DNA of 64,000 nucleotides from Calothrix sp. HK-06 (GCF_001904745.1 NZ_MRCD01000006.1:1-64000); one strand, 5' to 3'. Positions 35,813-45,810 are shown, counted from the stretch's first letter. Notes: generated by a model not told the origin, from the letters alone. Program-made: numbers and translations.

Positions 35813-36508
35813 TTAAATGGGTAGGCGGTTAATGTCTTTGTTACAACCTATTACGACCATTGCGGAACCTTTTTGCAGTCGCTTGTCAGGTTCTGGGTTA
35901 ATCATAAATTTACCATCGTTACTGACTGCGAGAAGATTTAAGCCATAGCGGTTACGTAATTGTAATTCTGAGACGGTTTTGCCGTGAAATTCGTCAGGTA
36001 CAATTACTTCGACGATGCTGTTATCGGGGTCTAGGTCAAACCTTTCGAGAATAGATGGTTTGGTTAAGGTTCTTGCTAATGCACGGCCTGCTTCAAACTC
36101 AGGAAAAACAACATGGTCGGCGCCTACACGTGTAAGTAGTTTACAATGAACTTCGGTTGAAGCTTTGGCGACGACATGGGGAACACCACCTTCTTTGACA
36201 TTTAAAGTTGTGACGATGCTTTCTTGAATGTAGTTACCAATTGCAACAATTACAGTATCAAATTCAAATATTCCTGCTTCTTTTAATGCTGCTGGTTCGG
36301 TAGAATCAAGTTGTATTGCATGTCCTACTATTTGTTCTGTTAAAGCATCTGCTACGCGCTTTTCGCTAATATCAGTTGCTAACACTTGATAACCAAATTT
36401 ATGCAGTGTCGCACAAACAGAACGTCCAAAACGCCCTAATCCTATGACGGCAAATTGTTGGTTATCTTTACGCAAGCTGCGAAAAAAACCTAATGATGAT
36501 AGATTCAC
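35813..36508 (-). CDS. ktrA: KtrA, regulatory NAD-binding subunit of a potassium uptake system
   Basis: 231 residues. RCK domain: the Rossmann motif GLGRFGRSV at about 23-31, VLATDISEKRV for the nucleotide ribose, then the C-terminal TrkA_C domain (NSIVEVIVPDEFHGKTVSEL, to the end). It gates the KtrB pore on binding ATP/ADP or NAD(H). It sits 162 bases downstream of ktrB on the same strand and likely forms an operon. Two palindromic repeats follow its stop codon. Confidence 0.92.
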   Translation of the reverse strand: MNLSSLGFFRSLRKDNQQFAVIGLGRFGRSVCATLHKFGYQVLATDISEKRVADALTEQIVGHAIQLDSTEPAALKEAGIFEFDTVIVAIGNYIQESIVTTLNVKEGGVPHVVAKASTEVHCKLLTRVGADHVVFPEFEAGRALARTLTKPSILERFDLDPDNSIVEVIVPDEFHGKTVSELQLRNRYGLNLLAVSNDGKFMINPEPDKRLQKGSAMVVIGCNKDINRLPI

Positions 36509-36669
36509 GATTTTTACCTTGATGTATCCTGGCGTATTTATTGATTAGTTATGTAACTAACTACATAATTTGTTAAAAATAATTTTTTTATCCATAAACT
36601 ATTGTAACTGAACTTAACCGACAAGTAAGTTTTCTTCTGGATAGCGAATATGACTTTTACGAGGATCAC

Positions 36670-37947
36670 CTAATATCGCGACATTAATAGTAAAATACCA
36701 ACACGACCAATGTACATGGTGAGAATTAATATTAGCTTGGCGCCTATTGTAACAGTACCAGTAATACCAGTAGAAAGTCCAACGGTAGCGAACGCTGAGA
36801 CTACTTCAAACAAAATTTGAATGAAAGAAACTTCTGGGTCTGTCAAAGAAATCAATATTGTTGAAAAAATCACTGTAGCGATTGAACCAATCAGAACACC
36901 CACTGCTTTAAGAATCAAAGACAATGCAATTCTACGTTCATACAACAATACTTCTTCTTTGCCTTGCAAAATGGTTTTTGTACAGCTTGTTAACACACGC
37001 AAAGTTGTTGTTTTCATACCTCCACCAGTACCACCTGGACTGGCGCCTATAAACATGAGCGCAATTGTAATAAAAAGACCAGCATTAGTCATTTTACCAA
37101 TATCTATCGTGTTAAAACCAGCAGTTCTAGGTGTAACAGACTGAAACCAAGCAAGTAAAAATTTATCACCAAGATTAAAGCTAGCAAAAGTATCTCGGTT
37201 TCTTAATTCCACTACAAAGAAGGCAATTGTACCAAGAACAAGTAAAATTATTGTTGTAGTGGTTGCAACTTTAAAATCAAGTGATAGTATTAACCTTATT
37301 TGTCTTTTCTTGATAGTATCGCGCACCCACATGTATGTTTCCAAAATAACCTGATATCCAATGCCACCGAAAATAATCAAACCAGTAATTGTAAAAACTA
37401 CTAATGGTGATGTTTGATACCCTATCAAGTTATCTTTAAACAAACTAAATCCAGCATTGTTCCATGCATTTATACTATGAAATATTGCTAGCCACAGTCC
37501 TTGACTCCATCCGTACTTTGGTACAAATGCAATTAGTAGTAAAAAGACTCCAGTGATTTCAAAAATTAGCGTTGTAGCAATAATCGAACGAATGATGTGG
37601 TTACTACCACTCATCCCTGGTCGGTCTAATGATTGTTGAATAGCTATTTTTTGACGCAGGTTAAATTTTTGACCAATCAGCAAAATTAAGAATGTTGTGG
37701 TGGTCATGTAGCCCAAACCACCAATTTGTGCTAATAAGGCTATAAAAAACTGACCCCAAAATGAGAAGTGTGTACCTGGGTCTACCACCGATAAACCTGT
37801 AACACACACAGCAGAAGTTGACGTAAACAGTGCCACGATGGGGTCATTCCACGTACCACTACTGGTAGAAAAAGGCATCATCAACAAGATGGCGCCTATC
37901 GCGATAACAGCTAAAAAGCCTAGACAAATTGTACGAGAAACCGTCAT
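36670..37947 (-). CDS. ktrB: KtrB, potassium-transporting pore subunit, with an apparent frameshift at the C-terminus
   Basis: 425 residues in the open frame. The four pore loops are visible: TSTSAVCVTGLSVVDPG, NAWNNAGFS, PRTAGFNT and FATVGLSTGITG, each with the selectivity glycine. It moves potassium with sodium across the plasma membrane together with KtrA. The frame ends GILLLMSRY, but in the next frame the sequence goes on as AILGDPRKSHIRYPEENLLVG and stops at 36614-36616. This is the normal KtrB ending (LGDP...YPEENLLVG). A single missing base near 36680 explains it: either a real mutation or a sequence error. Confidence 0.9.
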   Translation of the reverse strand: MTVSRTICLGFLAVIAIGAILLMMPFSTSSGTWNDPIVALFTSTSAVCVTGLSVVDPGTHFSFWGQFFIALLAQIGGLGYMTTTTFLILLIGQKFNLRQKIAIQQSLDRPGMSGSNHIIRSIIATTLIFEITGVFLLLIAFVPKYGWSQGLWLAIFHSINAWNNAGFSLFKDNLIGYQTSPLVVFTITGLIIFGGIGYQVILETYMWVRDTIKKRQIRLILSLDFKVATTTTIILLVLGTIAFFVVELRNRDTFASFNLGDKFLLAWFQSVTPRTAGFNTIDIGKMTNAGLFITIALMFIGASPGGTGGGMKTTTLRVLTSCTKTILQGKEEVLLYERRIALSLILKAVGVLIGSIATVIFSTILISLTDPEVSFIQILFEVVSAFATVGLSTGITGTVTIGAKLILILTMYIGRVGILLLMSRY

Positions 37948-38100
37948 ATATAGGTAAAAAATTAAACAATCCCAAGCCTTATTGGTAGGGTGTACCGACT
38001 TGGGAACGAAAAATACCCTAATTCAAATCAAATCACACATGGTAGCCTACTTAAATATGTGTGACTAATCTTTCTGTCTTGTCTTAGCACTGCTTGACTT

Positions 38101-38940
38101 ATGAACGCAACACTTTATCAACAAATTCAGCAATTCTACGATGCTTCCTCTGGTTTATGGGAGGAAATTTGGGGCGAACACATGCACCACGGCTATTACG
38201 GCGCCGATGGTACAGAGAAAAAAGAACGCCGTCAGGCACAAATAGATTTAATTGAGGAGGTGTTGCGATGGGCAAAAATTGAACAAGCTTCTCATATTCT
38301 TGATGTTGGTTGTGGCATAGGTGGTAGTTCACTTTATCTAGCTGGCAAATATAATGCTAGCGCAACAGGAATTACTCTGAGTCCAGTGCAAGTAATAAGG
38401 GCAAAACAACGCGCGGCAGAGTTTGGCTTGAGTGAACGAGCTAATTTTCAGGTTGCAGATGCATTAAATATGCCGTTTGCCGATAACTCTTTTGATTTGA
38501 TTTGGTCATTGGAAAGTGGCGAACATATGCCTGATAAAGTCAAGTTTCTCCAAGAATGCTACCGCGTCTTAAAACCCGGTGGAACCATAATTGTAGTTAC
38601 ATGGTGTCACCGTCCGCTAGATACACCCCTTACTTCAGAAGAACAGAAGCACTTAGAAGAAATTTACCGCGTCTATTGTCTACCCTACGTAATTTCTTTA
38701 CCTCAATACGAAGAAATTGCCCGTCAATTACCTTTGCACGACCTTCGTACTGCTGATTGGTCTACTGCTGTGGCGCCTTTTTGGAATGTAGTTATAGACT
38801 CTGCTTTTAATTTGCAAGCTTTATGGGGTTTGCTGCGTTCAGGTTGGACGACTATTCAAGGCGCCTTATCGTTGGGTTTAATGCAGCGTGGTTACGAAAC
38901 TGGTTTAATTCGATTTGGTTTATTGTGTGGGAAAAAATAA
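38101..38940 (+). CDS. Gamma-tocopherol methyltransferase
   Basis: 279 residues. The start YQQIQQFYDASSGLWEEIWG and EHMHHGYYG, then SAM motif I DVGCGIGGSSLYL (about 68-80), SLESGEHMPDKVKFLQECYR and VAPFWN, match the cyanobacterial tocopherol methyltransferases closely. It methylates gamma-tocopherol to alpha-tocopherol (vitamin E) with SAM. It precedes the homogentisate phytyltransferase gene by 105 bases on the same strand, which strongly supports the assignment. The cyanobacterial proteins usually have an N-terminal extension, absent here. Confidence 0.93.
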   Translation: MNATLYQQIQQFYDASSGLWEEIWGEHMHHGYYGADGTEKKERRQAQIDLIEEVLRWAKIEQASHILDVGCGIGGSSLYLAGKYNASATGITLSPVQVIRAKQRAAEFGLSERANFQVADALNMPFADNSFDLIWSLESGEHMPDKVKFLQECYRVLKPGGTIIVVTWCHRPLDTPLTSEEQKHLEEIYRVYCLPYVISLPQYEEIARQLPLHDLRTADWSTAVAPFWNVVIDSAFNLQALWGLLRSGWTTIQGALSLGLMQRGYETGLIRFGLLCGKK

Positions 38941-38950
38941 TTCGGTGCCT

Positions 38951-39014
38951 GGTTTTGGGGCGGGTTTAGTATATCCTGATTAACAATGGAAATCTCGGTT
39001 AACCCGCCCCTACA
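38951..39014. repeat. GGGGCGGGTTTA...TAACCCGCCCC inverted-repeat element
   Basis: About 64 bases between the two tocopherol genes with inverted ends (GGGGCGGGTT and AACCCGCCCC). It is a MITE-like repeat and may also act as an intercistronic hairpin. Confidence 0.6.
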
Positions 39015-39045
39015 GCAATTCTTTATTCCTAATTCATAATTTATT

Positions 39046-39969
39046 ATGGCTCGCGTTTTTGGTGTTAAATCTCAGGGCAATTGGTTTTATTCGCTGTGGA
39101 AGTTCTCTCGTCCACACACTATTATTGGTACGACTTTAAGTGTAGTTGGGTTGTATCTGGTTGCTGTTGGAATTACGAATTCTACTTTTTCTCTTATAAC
39201 TCCGCTCGGCGCCTGGGTTAGTTGTATTTGTGGGAATATCTATATTGTTGGGTTAAATCAGCTTGAAGATGTTGCAATAGACAAAATAAATAAACCGCAT
39301 TTACCTTTGGCAGCAGGTGAGTTTTCTGAACGTACTGGAAAATTGATTGTTGGTATATGTGCTTTTTTAGCGTTAGCTGTAGCTTTTTTTCAAGGGCCAT
39401 ATTTATTTTGGATGGTCGCAATTAGCTTGGCTATTGGTACTGCGTATTCATTACCACCAATTCGTTTGAAGCGCTACCCTTTTTGGGCTGCTTTATGTAT
39501 TTTCTCGGTACGCGGCGCCATTGTGAATTTAGGGCTTTATTTACACTATAGCTGGGTTTCTCAACATAACTCAAGCATTCCAGCATCAGTGTGGGCACTA
39601 ACTTTATTTGTACTTGTGTTTACATTCGCTATTGCTATCTTTAAAGATATTCCTGATATGGAAGGCGATTTACAGTACAATATAACTACGTTTACAATTC
39701 AACTTGGTAAAGAAGCTGTTTTTAAACTCGCACGCTGGGTTATTACAGTTTGCTATGTGGGAATGATATTAGCAGGTTTATTTAGACTTGCTGATGTTAA
39801 TGCGATTTTGCTTGTAATCTCGCACATTATCCTATTAGTGTGGATGTGGCGCCGTAGCAAGCGAGTAGATTTACAGGATAAAACTTCTATCGCGAGCTTT
39901 TACCAGTTTATTTGGAAGTTATTCTTTATCGAGTATTTAATCTTTCCTTTCGCGACCTTACTAGGATAA
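39046..39969 (+). CDS. Homogentisate phytyltransferase
   Basis: 307 residues, about nine membrane spans, of the UbiA prenyltransferase family. The two Asp-rich motifs are GLNQLEDVAIDKINKPHLP (NQxxDxxxD) near 80 and IFKDIPDMEGDLQ near 200. SRPHTIIGT near residue 22 and KPHLPLAAGE are typical of the tocopherol-pathway branch. It joins phytyl diphosphate to homogentisate, the committed step of tocopherol synthesis in cyanobacteria. The next enzyme, tocopherol cyclase, is not in the window. Confidence 0.93.
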   Translation: MARVFGVKSQGNWFYSLWKFSRPHTIIGTTLSVVGLYLVAVGITNSTFSLITPLGAWVSCICGNIYIVGLNQLEDVAIDKINKPHLPLAAGEFSERTGKLIVGICAFLALAVAFFQGPYLFWMVAISLAIGTAYSLPPIRLKRYPFWAALCIFSVRGAIVNLGLYLHYSWVSQHNSSIPASVWALTLFVLVFTFAIAIFKDIPDMEGDLQYNITTFTIQLGKEAVFKLARWVITVCYVGMILAGLFRLADVNAILLVISHIILLVWMWRRSKRVDLQDKTSIASFYQFIWKLFFIEYLIFPFATLLG

Positions 39970-40010
39970 TTAACCCAAGAAACCTGGTTTCTGTTTTGAA
40001 ACCTGATTTC

Positions 40011-40223
40011 TCAAACACTATTATCTAGCGTTGAATCAAGCAAATCAAAAACCCATACCAATGCTTTAAATAAATAACCAAATGCTACAACCTGTTTTGT
40101 CGCCCAAACGATAGGAAAATTACTGTATTCGTCGTATTCTTTAATTTGAGGTTGGAATCGATGCCACTCGATTCCAACCCCAATTAAATAAGCACATAAA
40201 GCTACCCATAACCAAATTGACAT
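40011..40223 (-). CDS. Small membrane protein of unknown function
   Basis: 70 residues started by an ATG with a strong AAAGGAGG 8 bases upstream. One hydrophobic segment at the start (MSIWLWVALCAYLIGVGIEW), a polar middle (QPQIKEYDEYSNFP) and a second one (FGYLFKALVWVFDLL). The good ribosome binding site argues that it is real. Family not recognised. Confidence 0.6.
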   Translation of the reverse strand: MSIWLWVALCAYLIGVGIEWHRFQPQIKEYDEYSNFPIVWATKQVVAFGYLFKALVWVFDLLDSTLDNSV

Positions 40224-40428
40224 ACTTGTCTACCTCCTTTAACAACACTTAATATATATAAATACTTTTATTTGAATAATCGTCAACTCGCGGAAGCACT
40301 AGATACACTTCTTTCTTTTGATAGTGTTTACTACAATCAACTTATGCAGTTTATGCAGTTGTTGGGGAGATCAAACAAGAACTTGATATACTAGACAGGC
40401 GCCCTGTCCGTACATACTGGTATAAAAT

Positions 40429-40893
40429 ATGGAAATTCCTACAAGCGGAAGTAATTTAGCTGCAACGCTGATAGTTTTTTTAAGTGTATGCCTTCTTATT
40501 TATTTTGCTGTTAAAACTTTAATTACATCGAACCGCTTCCAGAAAGGAGTTACTCTATACCAGCAGAAAGACTACAAAAATGCCGAAGCAGCGTTTCGCC
40601 AAGTAATTGATATAAACTCAACAAACGATGTAGTACATTTGCTTTTGGGTGACTGCTTGATGCAGCAGGATAGAACCGAGGAAGCAATGACAGAATTTAA
40701 AGATGTAATCGAACGCGCTCCTAAAAAGGTTGATGCTTACTTACGTCTCTCGAACGCCTTGATGCAGCAGGGTAATAAAACCGAAGCTGTAGCAAACCTA
40801 GAAAAAGCGCGTGACTTATTTAAAGCACAGCGTCAACCCCAAAAAGCTGAACAAGTTGATAAATTATTACAGAATATCCAAAGCGCAACATAA
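40429..40893 (+). CDS. Membrane-anchored TPR protein
   Basis: 154 residues. One N-terminal membrane span (ATLIVFLSVCLLIYFAV, about 12-28), then three TPR units (FQKGVTLYQQKDYKNAEAAF, HLLLGDCLMQQDRTEEAM, YLRLSNALMQQGNKTEAV). A small scaffold or adaptor at the plasma or thylakoid membrane. No neighbour hints at its partner. Confidence 0.82.
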   Translation: MEIPTSGSNLAATLIVFLSVCLLIYFAVKTLITSNRFQKGVTLYQQKDYKNAEAAFRQVIDINSTNDVVHLLLGDCLMQQDRTEEAMTEFKDVIERAPKKVDAYLRLSNALMQQGNKTEAVANLEKARDLFKAQRQPQKAEQVDKLLQNIQSAT

Positions 40894-41038
40894 ATCCAAA
40901 TCTCTTAACTCGCGTATATAACATAGAGATTCACCATATATTTATCGTGCGTTTCACTCGTACAAAGGCAAATTTTGTAAATACTCTTGACAAATCACCT
41001 TTACGCTCGTTTTTATTAAGCATTTTTTCGCTCGATAC

Positions 41039-41383
41039 CTAGTCGCTAGCATCATTTGTTTCCTCATCTTTGGGGACAACAGCAATTCTGTAACCAAGTG
41101 CATCTAGAAACTCAATTAAGGTCAAAATTTCGTTGCCACCTGTTTGTGCAAGCATTTTATCAAGTTTTTCGTGGTATTGCTGTGCTGACAAAGAATAATT
41201 ACCTAACTGCTTACGTGCCTCAACCACTTTTTCCAATGCAGAACGTAAAATATTAGGGTTGTAACCATCTTCATCTAGTTCCAGCATTACCCCTATATAG
41301 TCGGCGGCGTGTTCCAAATCTTTAAGAGAAGAAATCAGAGATTCACGATAACTAGTACTAGCTGGTGCTTTTACGTCTTTCAT
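41039..41383 (-). CDS. Putative HigA-like antitoxin
   Basis: 114 residues. The C-terminal helices around LEKVVEARKQLGNYSLSAQQYHEKLD and GGNEILTLIEFLDALGYRIAVV match the layout of 'downstream of HI1420' addiction antidotes. The helix-turn-helix is weakly conserved. Its start overlaps the toxin gene by 26 bases in toxin-first order, the usual order for HigBA. Confidence 0.7.
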   Translation of the reverse strand: MKDVKAPASTSYRESLISSLKDLEHAADYIGVMLELDEDGYNPNILRSALEKVVEARKQLGNYSLSAQQYHEKLDKMLAQTGGNEILTLIEFLDALGYRIAVVPKDEETNDASD

Positions 41384-41711
41384 AATCTTTCCAGTATTCC
41401 CTTGCTTTTAATATGTCTTCGGACTGAGCACTTTTATCACCACCACATAGAATAAGTATAATAATTGACCCTATCTGGGCAAAATAAACACGATATCCAG
41501 GGCCAAAGTTAATTTTGAATTCACATACACCATCCCCAACACTCTTATATTTTCCAAAGTTACCTGATTCGACTTGTTCAAGCCTTTTCTCTATTTTGAC
41601 TCTTGCCCGTCTATCTGGCAGCGCTTTTAACCACTCACTAAATGGTTCTTTTCCATCTTCGGTGCAGTATTTATGAATTTCTCTCGGTGATGCCTCCATA
41701 GCCTGATTCAA
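41358..41711 (-). CDS. RelE/HigB-type toxin (phage-derived Gp49-like)
   Basis: 117 residues. The fold is recognised from PFSEWLKALPDRRARVKIEKRLEQ, GNFGKYKSVGDGVCEFKINFGPGYRVYFA and LILCGGDKSAQSEDILKAREYW. This is the HigB/Gp49-like (DUF891) branch of the RelE/ParE superfamily, ribosome-dependent mRNA-cleaving toxins. The GPGYRVYFA strand carries the usual catalytic Arg and Tyr. The antitoxin gene overlaps its end. Confidence 0.85.
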   Translation of the reverse strand: MNQAMEASPREIHKYCTEDGKEPFSEWLKALPDRRARVKIEKRLEQVESGNFGKYKSVGDGVCEFKINFGPGYRVYFAQIGSIIILILCGGDKSAQSEDILKAREYWKDYERRKSTS

Positions 41712-41779
41712 TGTACCCTAAATACTTATTTTGAACAATTGTACTTGAAATCAGCTTGCATTTTCGGCTTCTTCTGTAT

Positions 41780-41842
41780 ACTCTGTGTCTCTGTGGTAAA
41801 AATAAGTACTTATATGACTGCACAGGCAAGATGCCCGTGCTA
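41780..41842. repeat. Two dispersed repeats in tandem
   Basis: CTCTGTGTCTCTGTGGTAAAAATAA followed by GACTGCACAGGCAAGATGCCCGTGCTACG. The same pair appears at 54050-54107. It lies upstream of acetyl-CoA synthetase and could include its promoter region. Confidence 0.6.
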
Positions 41843-41945
41843 CGCCTTACTTTTTTAGGTTTGCTTAATGAAAATCAAAACATTTACCTGGTAATCTCAG
41901 CTAAAAATAAGTCAGCGTAACAACACCCAATTTGTATTTACCGAT

Positions 41946-43916
41946 ATGTCTCAACCAACGATAGAATCAATTCTTCAAGAAAAGCGTTTATTCCAACCCA
42001 GTGCTGAGTTTTCGCAAGCTGCACATATTAAAAGTTTAGAGGAGTATCAAAATCTGTACGACAAGGCAAAAGCTGACCCTGAGAAGTTTTGGGCGGAGTT
42101 AGCAGAAAAAGAATTACACTGGTTTCAAAAATGGGATACTGTGCTTGATTGGCAACCACCGTTTGCAAAGTGGTTTGTGAATGGAAAGATTAATATTTCT
42201 TACAACTGTCTTGACAGACACCTAACTACCTGGCGCAAAAATAAAGCTGCGATTATTTGGGAAGGTGAACCTGGTGACTCACGTACTCTCACTTATGCAC
42301 AGCTACATCGCGAAGTTTGTCAGTTTGCGAATGTTCTCAAAAGCTTAGGCGCCAAGAAAGGTGACAGAATTGGAATTTACATGCCCATGATACCCGAAGC
42401 GGCAATTGCAATGCTCGCTTGCGCGCGTATCGGCGCCCCTCATAGTGTTGTTTTTGGTGGTTTCAGTGCGGAAGCTTTGCGCGATAGACTTAACGACGCA
42501 CAAGCAAAAATAGTAATTACTGCTGATGGTGGTTGGCGTAAAGATGCAGTTGTTGCCCTTAAAAACCAAGTTGATAAAGCTTTAGATAACGGCGCCTGTC
42601 CAAGTGTAGAGAATGTACTCGTAGTTAAGCGCACTGCTCAAGATGTTAACATGGCGCCGAACCGTGACCATTGGTGGCATGAATTACAAAAAGGTGCTTC
42701 CGCTGACTGTCCTGCTGAACCAATGGACAGCGAAGATATGCTGTTTGTTTTATACACTTCTGGCAGCACAGGAAAACCGAAAGGGGTTGTGCATACCACA
42801 GGTGGCTATAACTTATATACCCATATGACCACTAAATGGATATTTGATTTGCAAGATACCGATGTATATTGGTGTACTGCTGACGTAGGTTGGATTACTG
42901 GACATAGCTATATTGTCTACGGCCCACTTTCTAATGGTGCCACAACGATAATGTATGAAGGGGCGCCGCGTAGCTCCAACCCTGGTTGCTTCTGGGATGT
43001 TATTGAAAAATATGGTGTAACTATCTTTTACACGGCGCCTACTGCAATTCGTGCGTTTATTAAAATGGGTGAACAGCATCCCAATGCACGCAATATGTCA
43101 TCGTTAAGATTATTGGGTACTGTCGGCGAACCAATTAACCCCGAAGCTTGGATGTGGTATCACAAAGTTATTGGTGGAGAACGTTGCCCAATCGTTGATA
43201 CTTGGTGGCAAACCGAAACAGGGGGTATTATGATTACTCCACTACCAGGTGCCATTTCCACAAAACCCGGTTCCGCAACTCGTCCTTTCCCAGGTGTCCT
43301 TGCTGATATCGTCGATTTAGAAGGTAACACTGTACCAGACAACGAAGGTGGTTATCTTGCCGTCCGTTATCCCTGGCCTGGTATGATGCGTACAGTATAC
43401 GGCGACCCCGACCGCTTTCGTCGTACCTACTGGGAACACATTCCTCCTACTGATGGTAAATACACATATTTTGCAGGTGACGGCGCTAGATGTGACGAAG
43501 ACGGTTACTTCTGGGTCATGGGTCGCGTTGACGACGTGTTAAATGTATCAGGACATCGCCTAGGTACAATGGAAGTCGAATCAGCGTTAGTTTCCCACCC
43601 AGCCGTAGCAGAAGCTGCTGTTGTTGGTAAACCCGATGAATTAAAAGGCGAAGAAGTGGTAGCTTTTGTAACTTTAGAAGGAACTCATCAAGGCAGCGAA
43701 GCACTAATTAAAGAACTTAAACAACACGTAGTTAAAGAAATTGGCGCCATCGCTCGTCCAGGTGAAATTCGTTTTACCGATGCTTTACCAAAAACCCGTT
43801 CTGGTAAAATTATGCGGCGCCTATTAAGAAATTTAGCCGCAGGTCAAGAAGTTTCTGGAGATACTTCAACACTCGAAGATAGAAGCGTTCTTGATAAATT
43901 GCGTGAAGGCGCCTAA
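41946..43916 (+). CDS. acs: Acetyl-CoA synthetase
   Basis: 656 residues, full length. AMP-binding motif [11 protein letters not shown] near 275, the WWQTETGG motif near 421, [14 protein letters not shown] near 538, and the C-terminal [14 protein letters not shown] whose Lys is the acetylation-controlled catalytic residue. It makes acetyl-CoA from acetate, ATP and CoA via acetyl-AMP. The monocistronic position fits the usual cyanobacterial arrangement. Confidence 0.97.
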   Translation: MSQPTIESILQEKRLFQPSAEFSQAAHIKSLEEYQNLYDKAKADPEKFWAELAEKELHWFQKWDTVLDWQPPFAKWFVNGKINISYNCLDRHLTTWRKNKAAIIWEGEPGDSRTLTYAQLHREVCQFANVLKSLGAKKGDRIGIYMPMIPEAAIAMLACARIGAPHSVVFGGFSAEALRDRLNDAQAKIVITADGGWRKDAVVALKNQVDKALDNGACPSVENVLVVKRTAQDVNMAPNRDHWWHELQKGASADCPAEPMDSEDMLFVLYTSGSTGKPKGVVHTTGGYNLYTHMTTKWIFDLQDTDVYWCTADVGWITGHSYIVYGPLSNGATTIMYEGAPRSSNPGCFWDVIEKYGVTIFYTAPTAIRAFIKMGEQHPNARNMSSLRLLGTVGEPINPEAWMWYHKVIGGERCPIVDTWWQTETGGIMITPLPGAISTKPGSATRPFPGVLADIVDLEGNTVPDNEGGYLAVRYPWPGMMRTVYGDPDRFRRTYWEHIPPTDGKYTYFAGDGARCDEDGYFWVMGRVDDVLNVSGHRLGTMEVESALVSHPAVAEAAVVGKPDELKGEEVVAFVTLEGTHQGSEALIKELKQHVVKEIGAIARPGEIRFTDALPKTRSGKIMRRLLRNLAAGQEVSGDTSTLEDRSVLDKLREGA

Positions 43917-44293
43917 GATTTTCCTTTCCTGCAGAACACTGCGTGAACGGACATGAATGGATTATGGGTTTTCGATTTGAGATTAATATCTATAATCTTG
44001 TAAAGTATTAATCTTGTGAGGTGGGCATCCTTGCCCGCCCTTTACTTTATGTCATTGCAATAATAATATTATTTATTTGAGCAGTAAAAAAAATAGGTAT
44101 AGATAGTGCAAAGCCCAGACAATATTACGCTTGAGTCAGTGAAACTAATAAATAAAGCCAACCCGTTTACCCTAATCTAGCATCAGAAGAAAACATTGTA
44201 ATAAAGAAGTTTGAGTAACTTATTTGAAAACTCTTGTGAGATAGGCATCCTGCTTATCCCATTATGTAGGGGTAAAGCAAGAGTCTATGATTT
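43917..44293. other. Gene-free stretch with two dispersed repeats
   Basis: About 375 bases between acs and a small gene on the other strand. Two copies of the TTGTGaGGTGGGCATCC-type repeat lie at about 44012-44040 and 44232-44260. Nothing else is recognised. Confidence 0.5.
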
Positions 44294-44470
44294 TTAGGAT
44301 TGTTTTGTTACTACTGCTTCTACTTTGACTTTTTGTTGTTCGGTGTCTACAGAGGTTATTGCCCAGCGCAGGGGTTCACCTTGTTTTTTCAGTTCGGTTT
44401 CTACGGCTTTTTGTAGTTCGGTGGGGGTTTGCTGTAGGTCGATTTCTGCGCTGATAAAATGTGTTGTCAT
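44294..44470 (-). CDS. Small hypothetical protein
   Basis: 58 residues from MTTHFISAEIDLQQTPTEL, with AGGA about 9 bases upstream. A longer frame to 44545 has no ribosome binding site. Soluble, with a beta-alpha-beta look (RWAITSVDTEQQKVKVEAVV). Family not recognised. Confidence 0.6.
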   Translation of the reverse strand: MTTHFISAEIDLQQTPTELQKAVETELKKQGEPLRWAITSVDTEQQKVKVEAVVTKQS

Positions 44471-44730
44471 TGTTGTGTATCCTGATTTGCTTTTACTATA
44501 ACTGGGAAAGTCTGAATTATTCCTACTGGTAACGATATATACCATTTTGGCTATTTAAATGATAGGCGCCCAGGCGGGTTTACAATTATTTTTCGTTTCA
44601 TTGTGATGCTGCGGTATTTACTGCTTTACTCATCCGGTTTACCTCACTGTCTGTACGCACAGAATTGGCACAATAGGGACATATGCAACAAAGATTAATA
44701 AAGTCGCAGCAATCGAGGGATTATTTAGAT

Positions 44731-45318
44731 ATGGCTATTATGAGCTGGCAGCGTCAAGGTGATATTCAAGCTATGCGTCGTGCAATGGATTCTATGTTTG
44801 GAGATATGATGGTACGTCAACCACAAATGGTAGCTTTTAGACCTGCAGTTGAATTGCAAGATACTAATGAAGCTTTTGTTTTACGCGCGCAAATTCCCGG
44901 TATCGATGCAAGAGATTTAGATATTCGTGTTACAAAGCAAGCGGTTGTTATCTCTGGTGAAAAGAGTGACAACAATCAAACTGAGAAGATTGGTTATTTC
45001 CGTTCTGAGTTTACTTATGGCAAGTTCCAACGGGTAATTCAATTGCCTGTTGCAGTTGAAAACGACAAGGTGCAAGCTGAATATAAGAATGGTATTTTGT
45101 CTTTGACATTACCTAAAGCAAGCGCTGCACGTAATCAAGCTGTAAAGGTTAACTTGTTAGATAATACTGCCTCAGAGGCGCCTGTTATTCAAGAAGTAGA
45201 ACCTACTACAGCAGTAGAAGAAGCTCAACCTACTCAAGAAACTAACGAAGTTGTAGCTACCGAAGTTGCTCAACCTATTCAAATGGCTGAAGAACTTCAA
45301 GATGTTTGGGCAGCGTAA
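44731..45318 (+). CDS. Hsp20 / alpha-crystallin small heat-shock protein with acidic tail
   Basis: 195 residues from MAIMSWQRQGD, preceded by GAGGGA at a good distance; an ATG 16 codons upstream is less family-like. The alpha-crystallin domain (about 40-140) has LQDTNEAFVLRAQIPGID, VISGEKS and the GILSLTLPKA motif. It holds unfolding proteins at heat stress. The C-terminal tail of about 45 residues is rich in Glu, Thr and Val, longer than usual; it lacks a clear IxI-type end. No CIRCE element was seen upstream. Confidence 0.9.
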   Translation: MAIMSWQRQGDIQAMRRAMDSMFGDMMVRQPQMVAFRPAVELQDTNEAFVLRAQIPGIDARDLDIRVTKQAVVISGEKSDNNQTEKIGYFRSEFTYGKFQRVIQLPVAVENDKVQAEYKNGILSLTLPKASAARNQAVKVNLLDNTASEAPVIQEVEPTTAVEEAQPTQETNEVVATEVAQPIQMAEELQDVWAA

Positions 45319-45382
45319 TCAAGATGCATGATTATTGCACTGTTTATTTCTAGTGCTGACATAAATTAAATTAATCCATAGT

Positions 45383-45410
45383 AGAGACGTTAAATGTAAC
45401 GTCTCTACAT
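45383..45410. repeat. GTAGAGACG palindromic repeat
   Basis: GTAGAGACGTTAAATGTAACGTCTCTAC: nearly perfect palindrome, of the same family as the copy inside the amidase gene (63106-63133) and the degenerate ones near 20030 and 34629. It lies behind the heat-shock gene and could end transcription. Confidence 0.7.
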
Positions 45411-45492
45411 TTGTTTTCTACATTTGTTTATTGTTATGCGTCATCAGAAACGAATCAACCATCCGTTACATCCGTTACATCCGTTGCCAAGG

Positions 45493-45810
45493 TTACTTCC
45501 CAAATTGTTGTTGATAAACAACTTCCTCTTGGTCAGTAACAATCTTCAAGTCAGAACGGGGATACGAAACACAAAGCAGCGCATAACCTTCTTTTTGTAA
45601 TTCAGTACTGATCCCCATACCTTCGCTTTGGTCTACTGTTCCACCGTTAGTAATTTTTGCTGCACATGTGGTGCAAACACCTGCATGACATGAAGCGGGT
45701 AATTCTAAACCTGCTTTTTCTGCCACTGCTAAAATTGTTTCGTTTTCGGGAACTTGAATTGTGAGTATTTTACCCTGATGGTTGAGTTCAACGTTATATG
45801 TTTGTGTCAT
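45493..45810 (-). CDS. Plant-type [2Fe-2S] ferredoxin
   Basis: 105 residues from MTQTYNVELNHQG; an upstream frame to 45873 adds 21 unlikely residues. The cluster ligands are CHAGVCTTC (C-x4-C-x2-C) and a fourth Cys in YALLCVSYP. It is a soluble electron carrier of the photosynthetic type, though the sequence after TTC differs from the common PetF, so it may be a minor ferredoxin. It is divergent from acnB. Confidence 0.9.
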   Translation of the reverse strand: MTQTYNVELNHQGKILTIQVPENETILAVAEKAGLELPASCHAGVCTTCAAKITNGGTVDQSEGMGISTELQKEGYALLCVSYPRSDLKIVTDQEEVVYQQQFGK

